From the NCBI GenBank assembly GCA_020634435.1, contig JACKBS010000004.1, forward strand, positions 310,001 to 374,000: DNA of 64,000 nucleotides, in the 5' to 3' direction. Origin of the DNA: Ardenticatenaceae bacterium. GTDB taxonomy: Bacteria > Chloroflexota > Anaerolineae > Promineifilales > Promineifilaceae. Under the pieces are notes generated by a model, which had not been told where the DNA came from, ran no database searches, and worked only from the letters and a program-made list of their open reading frames with translations. The position numbers were made by a program, and so were the translations under genes. Shown piece by piece: positions 62,101 through 64,000 of the stretch (position 1 is its first letter; every line of letters begins with the position of its first letter).

Positions 62101-62383
62101 CGCCGATGAGGGTAGTGAGATGGCCGATGGGCAGTTTTTTGTACCGTTTGAGGCAGTAAAACAGCAGCTCTTTGACAGATTTACGGCCGTCCATCTGCCA
62201 CCACAGCGCGTAATCCTCTTCGCCCAAACGGAGGTAAGAGCGGGATTGCGGTTCCTTGATGACGTAATACGTTTCCGTCCGGTTTTGCAGGCGCGATACG
62301 ATGATGTGCGGGTTGCGCAGCGGCTTGTAGGCGGTGGGGTTGGTGGCATCGTCAAGCGCCTGCCAAAACTCTTCGGTGGACAT
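59150..62383 (-). CDS. PqqD-like / M50 metalloprotease-like membrane protein with two cyclic-nucleotide-binding domains
   Basis: 1,077 residues. Residues 25-110 look PqqD-like (YVIKEPQSRSYLRLGEEDYA). Residues 155-450 are a site-2-protease-like membrane region with HEMAH at 209-213 and the second metal motif VNLNPLLELDGYFMLMDWLE. More membrane spans run to about 690, many beyond a usual M50 core. The C-terminal ~300 residues hold two CNB domains: LFAGFDQEGVEELLHVMRRW with YFYLIEAGEVGVY, and LFSGLSPQELASVDARLQPR with PGEHFGEYALFADTPYHASV (the phosphate-binding cassette). The combination suggests cyclic-nucleotide-controlled membrane proteolysis or export. Start ATG 62383 is the only good candidate. 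Confidence 0.8.
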   Translation of the reverse strand: MSTEEFWQALDDATNPTAYKPLRNPHIIVSRLQNRTETYYVIKEPQSRSYLRLGEEDYALWWQMDGRKSVKELLFYCLKRYKKLPIGHLTTLIGELKDGNFLEASNTKVYDQIEAELAARAPASRGQKLLKSFLYTELAISGLDDVFIPLYKQLKPLFWPIGQILLFLLVLIGGFFFGLSYFFGNYNITGSGLGVLTLLVANLIVIGLHEMAHGLMTKHVGRELDRGGFLLYWGFPAFFVDTRDTWLSPRLDRIKVSWAGPYSGLMLGGLIGVVLTAVSAYSSPEFQQTLLATFLFQIGFLAYLSVVVNLNPLLELDGYFMLMDWLEMPGLRDRAFDFLRHELWPRLREAGSPIKFWHSLNRAERIFTLFGVMALVYSVFALWLAITFWQGYVSEFFLNLWHSNAWWGRLVVGLITAVLILPALYYLGLYGWSRIRAGLEWLARRQLLSRTDVLALLVGVPILLGSPLLYFFLNRLNAVQTSLWQGIFVWLLHIGTGAALVGVARQLPGSRFQWALWALTAVPLALALAWISPNTFGRDLALMATAGAILAAGIVSWFTINPGFLAGSDRLLMALFILLGIGTYTGMSYFLGSDLLAENGRWLATAVICLGTGLGLALMAPLLLNFARSRFAIPWGLFALAILITPWLQIYPQLDFTVITLWLYATVLYLLLGTLAQFMRSEITESETSIFSERQRLINSYNQFIHALFTSYETIFGQRRLTLIQKQMAALGALDPDSTILELGQHAQKALLLAVDRLDDLAGTPFTRKAGQAAYDSLDWLDAETLARHVLSKTEWGAQLAQGFIRARDKRIDLIRQADLFAGFDQEGVEELLHVMRRWRARPHQLIAHGGQDALYFYLIEAGEVGVYHNGEQRAVMAAGGYFGTAALAGTGVYQFTYRALTPLTTLVVDRDQFDPLLRADTTLAQQVSSGAEERSLLRQMPLFSGLSPQELASVDARLQPRQVTAGEQFVQQGQPRNYLYIVAEGEVEVFVTEDGVERVIGKLGPGEHFGEYALFADTPYHASVRAKVDSRLLLLDEPKFDELVATCDRMTHYVEQIGSGRLIATRRRATPTALIS

Positions 62384-62470
62384 AACGCAAGTTTAACATG
62401 TCTGTAGGGGATGGTGAAGGGGGAAGTTGCCGGGGCAGAAAAGGGTTATAATCAAATTGGTGCAGGGCAT

Positions 62471-62541
62471 GTAGGGGCGAGGCAGTTGGCGACCAGATGA
62501 GATTGCGAACGGCCGTTGGCATCCAACTGCCTCGCCCGTAC
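62471..62541. repeat. 71-bp hairpin repeat, GCGAGGCAGTTGG family, copy 2
   Basis: GTAGGGGCGAGGCAGTTGG and CCAACTGCCTCGCCCGTAC bracket 33 bp that include an ACGGCCGT octamer. Same length as the copy at 46008-46078. It lies between divergent genes (62383 and 62587). Confidence 0.8.
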
Positions 62542-62586
62542 GATAGAAATCAATGCGTCGCGGGGTGAAACGAAAGGAGTAAAACG

Positions 62587-62949
62587 ATGGGATTCCTCAA
62601 AAAATTATTTGGCGGTGGTGCGCCGAAGAAATATGTCGATACGCAGGGCGTGTATTTTTACGTGGAATGTGCCAACTGCGGTGCTCGCGTGCGCGTGCGG
62701 GCCGATAAGCAACACGATTTGCAGAACACGGAAGGCGGTTATGAGTGGCACAAAACAATCGTGGATAGCCGCTGCTTCCGGCGCATCCAGACGGTGGTGC
62801 AGCTTGATGCCAATTACCAGATGACCAGCCACGAGATTTCCGGCGGCCGTTTCATGACCGAAGAAGAATATCTGGCAGCCGAAGCCGCGGCAGCAAAGGC
62901 CAAAGCGGAGACCGAAGCCGAAGCCGCCGAAGTTGGTGAAACCGAATGA
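62587..62949 (+). CDS. Zinc-ribbon hypothetical protein upstream of lspA
   Basis: 120 residues. N-terminal MGFLKKLFGGG, a CANCGARVRVRADKQHDL ribbon half, a single later Cys (SRCFRRIQTVVQL), and an Ala/Glu/Lys-rich helical tail from residue 95. Good ribosome site (AAAGGAG). Its stop overlaps lspA by ATGA, so the two are coupled. No assigned function. Confidence 0.7.
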   Translation: MGFLKKLFGGGAPKKYVDTQGVYFYVECANCGARVRVRADKQHDLQNTEGGYEWHKTIVDSRCFRRIQTVVQLDANYQMTSHEISGGRFMTEEEYLAAEAAAAKAKAETEAEAAEVGETE

Positions 62950-63419
62950 TTTATCTGGTGATGCTCCTGGCCTTTCTGGCAGACCGGCTTTCCAAATGGT
63001 GGGTCGCGGCGTATCTGGCAGAAAATGGCCCAATTCGCCTGACGAGCTGGCTGACCATTCGCGAGGTCTACAACCAGGGCATTGCTTTTGGCCTGTTCCA
63101 AGGGATTGGCCCGGTGGTGGGCTGGTTGACGCTCTTGTTATTGCTGGGATTGTTTGTGTATCTGGTGCGGTTGCCCCGCCAGGCGTGGCTGATGCGGCTG
63201 GGTTTGGCGGTGCTCATCGGTGGGGCGATGGGCAACCTGGTGGATCGAATTTTTGCGGGGGTGGTGCTCGATTTTATTGAGACGCCACTGCGCCAGGGCG
63301 TATTTAACGTGGCTGATGTGTTAATTCATGTGGGCGTGATTTTGGCGATTTTGGGGAGCTGGCTGTACGACAAAAAAGAAGGGGAAACGGCCGTTTCCCC
63401 CTCTACAATGGATGCTTAA
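62946..63419 (+). CDS. lspA: Lipoprotein signal peptidase (signal peptidase II)
   Basis: 157 residues with four membrane spans. Catalytic Asp in GGAMGNLVDRI (D100) and in VFNVADVLIHVGV (D124), plus DRLSKWWV and YNQGIAFGL motifs. It cleaves diacylglyceryl prolipoproteins; the window itself encodes several lipoproteins. The last ~10 residues are translated from octamer-containing DNA (ETAVSP). The 3-prime end overlaps the convergent response regulator gene by 17 bp. Confidence 0.95.
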   Translation: MIYLVMLLAFLADRLSKWWVAAYLAENGPIRLTSWLTIREVYNQGIAFGLFQGIGPVVGWLTLLLLLGLFVYLVRLPRQAWLMRLGLAVLIGGAMGNLVDRIFAGVVLDFIETPLRQGVFNVADVLIHVGVILAILGSWLYDKKEGETAVSPSTMDA

Positions 63420-64000
63420 TTTGGTGGCTGTTTTGCAAAACCCGCGTTAGCTCTTCCACCTTAATTGGCTTGCTGACGTAATCATCCATGCCGCTGGTGA
63501 GGTACGTTTCCCGGTCGCCAGCCAGGGCATTGGCCGTCATGGCCACGATGCGGGGCTGGTTCTCAATCGCCCAGCTCTCCCGAATGCGCTTTGTGGCTTC
63601 AATTCCATCCATTTCTGGCATTTGAATATCCATCAAGATGAGGTCATACGGCCGTAACGCCAGGGCGTGAATGACCTCCAGACCGTTGGCGGCGACGTCG
63701 GCACTGTAGCCTAGCCGTTCCAGCATGCGCAGGGCAACCTTTTGGTTAATCAGGTTATCTTCAGCCAGCAGAATGCGCAGGGGGTGGTCGCCAGCCAAAG
63801 CTTTGTTGAACTGTGATCGGTTGGCAGTGGCGGCTGGTAAACGGCCGTTGCTTGCGCTGCGGGTAAAAATCTCGGCCAGCTGAAATTGCAGTTGGTCGGT
63901 GTGGTAGGGGCGGTTCAGGCAGAAGCAGTGTGATAGCTGCTCAGACAGCGCACATTGTTGGCCCATTGGCGTGAGAAATAGAATTTGGGTGTGAGAAACG
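63403..64000 (-). CDS. Response regulator receiver, C-terminal part of a larger protein (partial)
   Basis: At least 198 codons in one open frame that leaves the window at 64000. The last ~125 residues are a receiver domain: RILLAEDNLINQKVA (acidic pair), YDLILMDIQMPEMDG (phospho-Asp), IVAMTANAL and YVSKPIKVEEL. The upstream part (QILFLTPMGQQCALSEQLSH) resembles a second, degenerate receiver. This is the usual C-terminal end of a hybrid histidine kinase, whose kinase domain would lie outside the window. Confidence 0.87.
   Translation of the reverse strand, partial: VSHTQILFLTPMGQQCALSEQLSHCFCLNRPYHTDQLQFQLAEIFTRSASNGRLPAATANRSQFNKALAGDHPLRILLAEDNLINQKVALRMLERLGYSADVAANGLEVIHALALRPYDLILMDIQMPEMDGIEATKRIRESWAIENQPRIVAMTANALAGDRETYLTSGMDDYVSKPIKVEELTRVLQNSHQIKHPL

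Overview
The window looks like a chromosomal contig from an uncultured Chloroflexota bacterium, probably Anaerolineae-like. This is inferred from gene content and style: Thr/Pro-rich lipoprotein linkers, many GNAT and APH-fold genes, a RIO-type kinase beside ABC exporters, and abundant short palindromic repeats, some of them translated inside proteins. No ribosomal marker is present, so taxonomy stays an inference. I saw no tRNA, rRNA, CRISPR array, phage module or transposase. The most pervasive feature is the octamer ACGGCCGT, counted by eye about 115 times on 64 kb where chance predicts about one.

Layout. (1) 1-12,926: a GntR regulator reads left from a control region with a 36-bp-spaced direct repeat. 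Reading right is a four-component O-demethylase-type locus: a DUF1638 protein, a ferredoxin/ASKHA corrinoid activase, a methyl-THF:corrinoid methyltransferase, three consecutive pairs of corrinoid protein plus UroD-type methyltransferase, an MFS transporter, and a methylene-THF reductase with an N-terminal Cys-rich domain. The methyltransferases probably load methyl groups from three different donors onto cognate corrinoid proteins, the shared second methyltransferase passes them to THF, and MetF oxidises or reduces them in the C1 pool. The donors are unknown. (2) 13-21.5 kb: HNH endonuclease, a small conserved protein, RNase J, RtcB, an unknown protein, a large GT-C-like membrane protein. (3) 21.5-34.2 kb: DUF4260/TetR operon, a histidine kinase/response regulator pair, two exported proteins with repeat-derived linkers, a J-domain protein, VanZ, an SDR epimerase, an adenosine-deaminase-like hydrolase, two DUF4870 paralogues. 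(4) 34.4-47.1 kb: a long leftward run of six GNAT acetyltransferases and three APH-fold kinases with DinB, SDR, alpha/beta hydrolase and RsgA genes. (5) 47.1-54.0 kb: a leftward operon reconstructed as RIO kinase, ABC exporter, P-loop kinase, ABC exporter, ABC exporter. (6) 54.5-58.7 kb: a damaged rightward three-gene cluster, then a di-heme peroxidase/beta-helix fusion and a cytochrome c lipoprotein. (7) 58.7-64 kb: a Cys-rich small protein, a PqqD-like/M50/double cyclic-nucleotide-domain fusion, a zinc-ribbon protein, LspA and a partial response regulator.

From about 50.6 to 56.5 kb almost every gene is cut by multiple single-base indels although its protein homology, overlapping start/stop junctions and Shine-Dalgarno sites survive. 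A low-quality assembly stretch is the simplest explanation; real decay is possible. Gene calls there are reconstructions.

At least six families of small palindromic or iterated repeats sit in intergenic gaps and sometimes supply protein termini or linkers.
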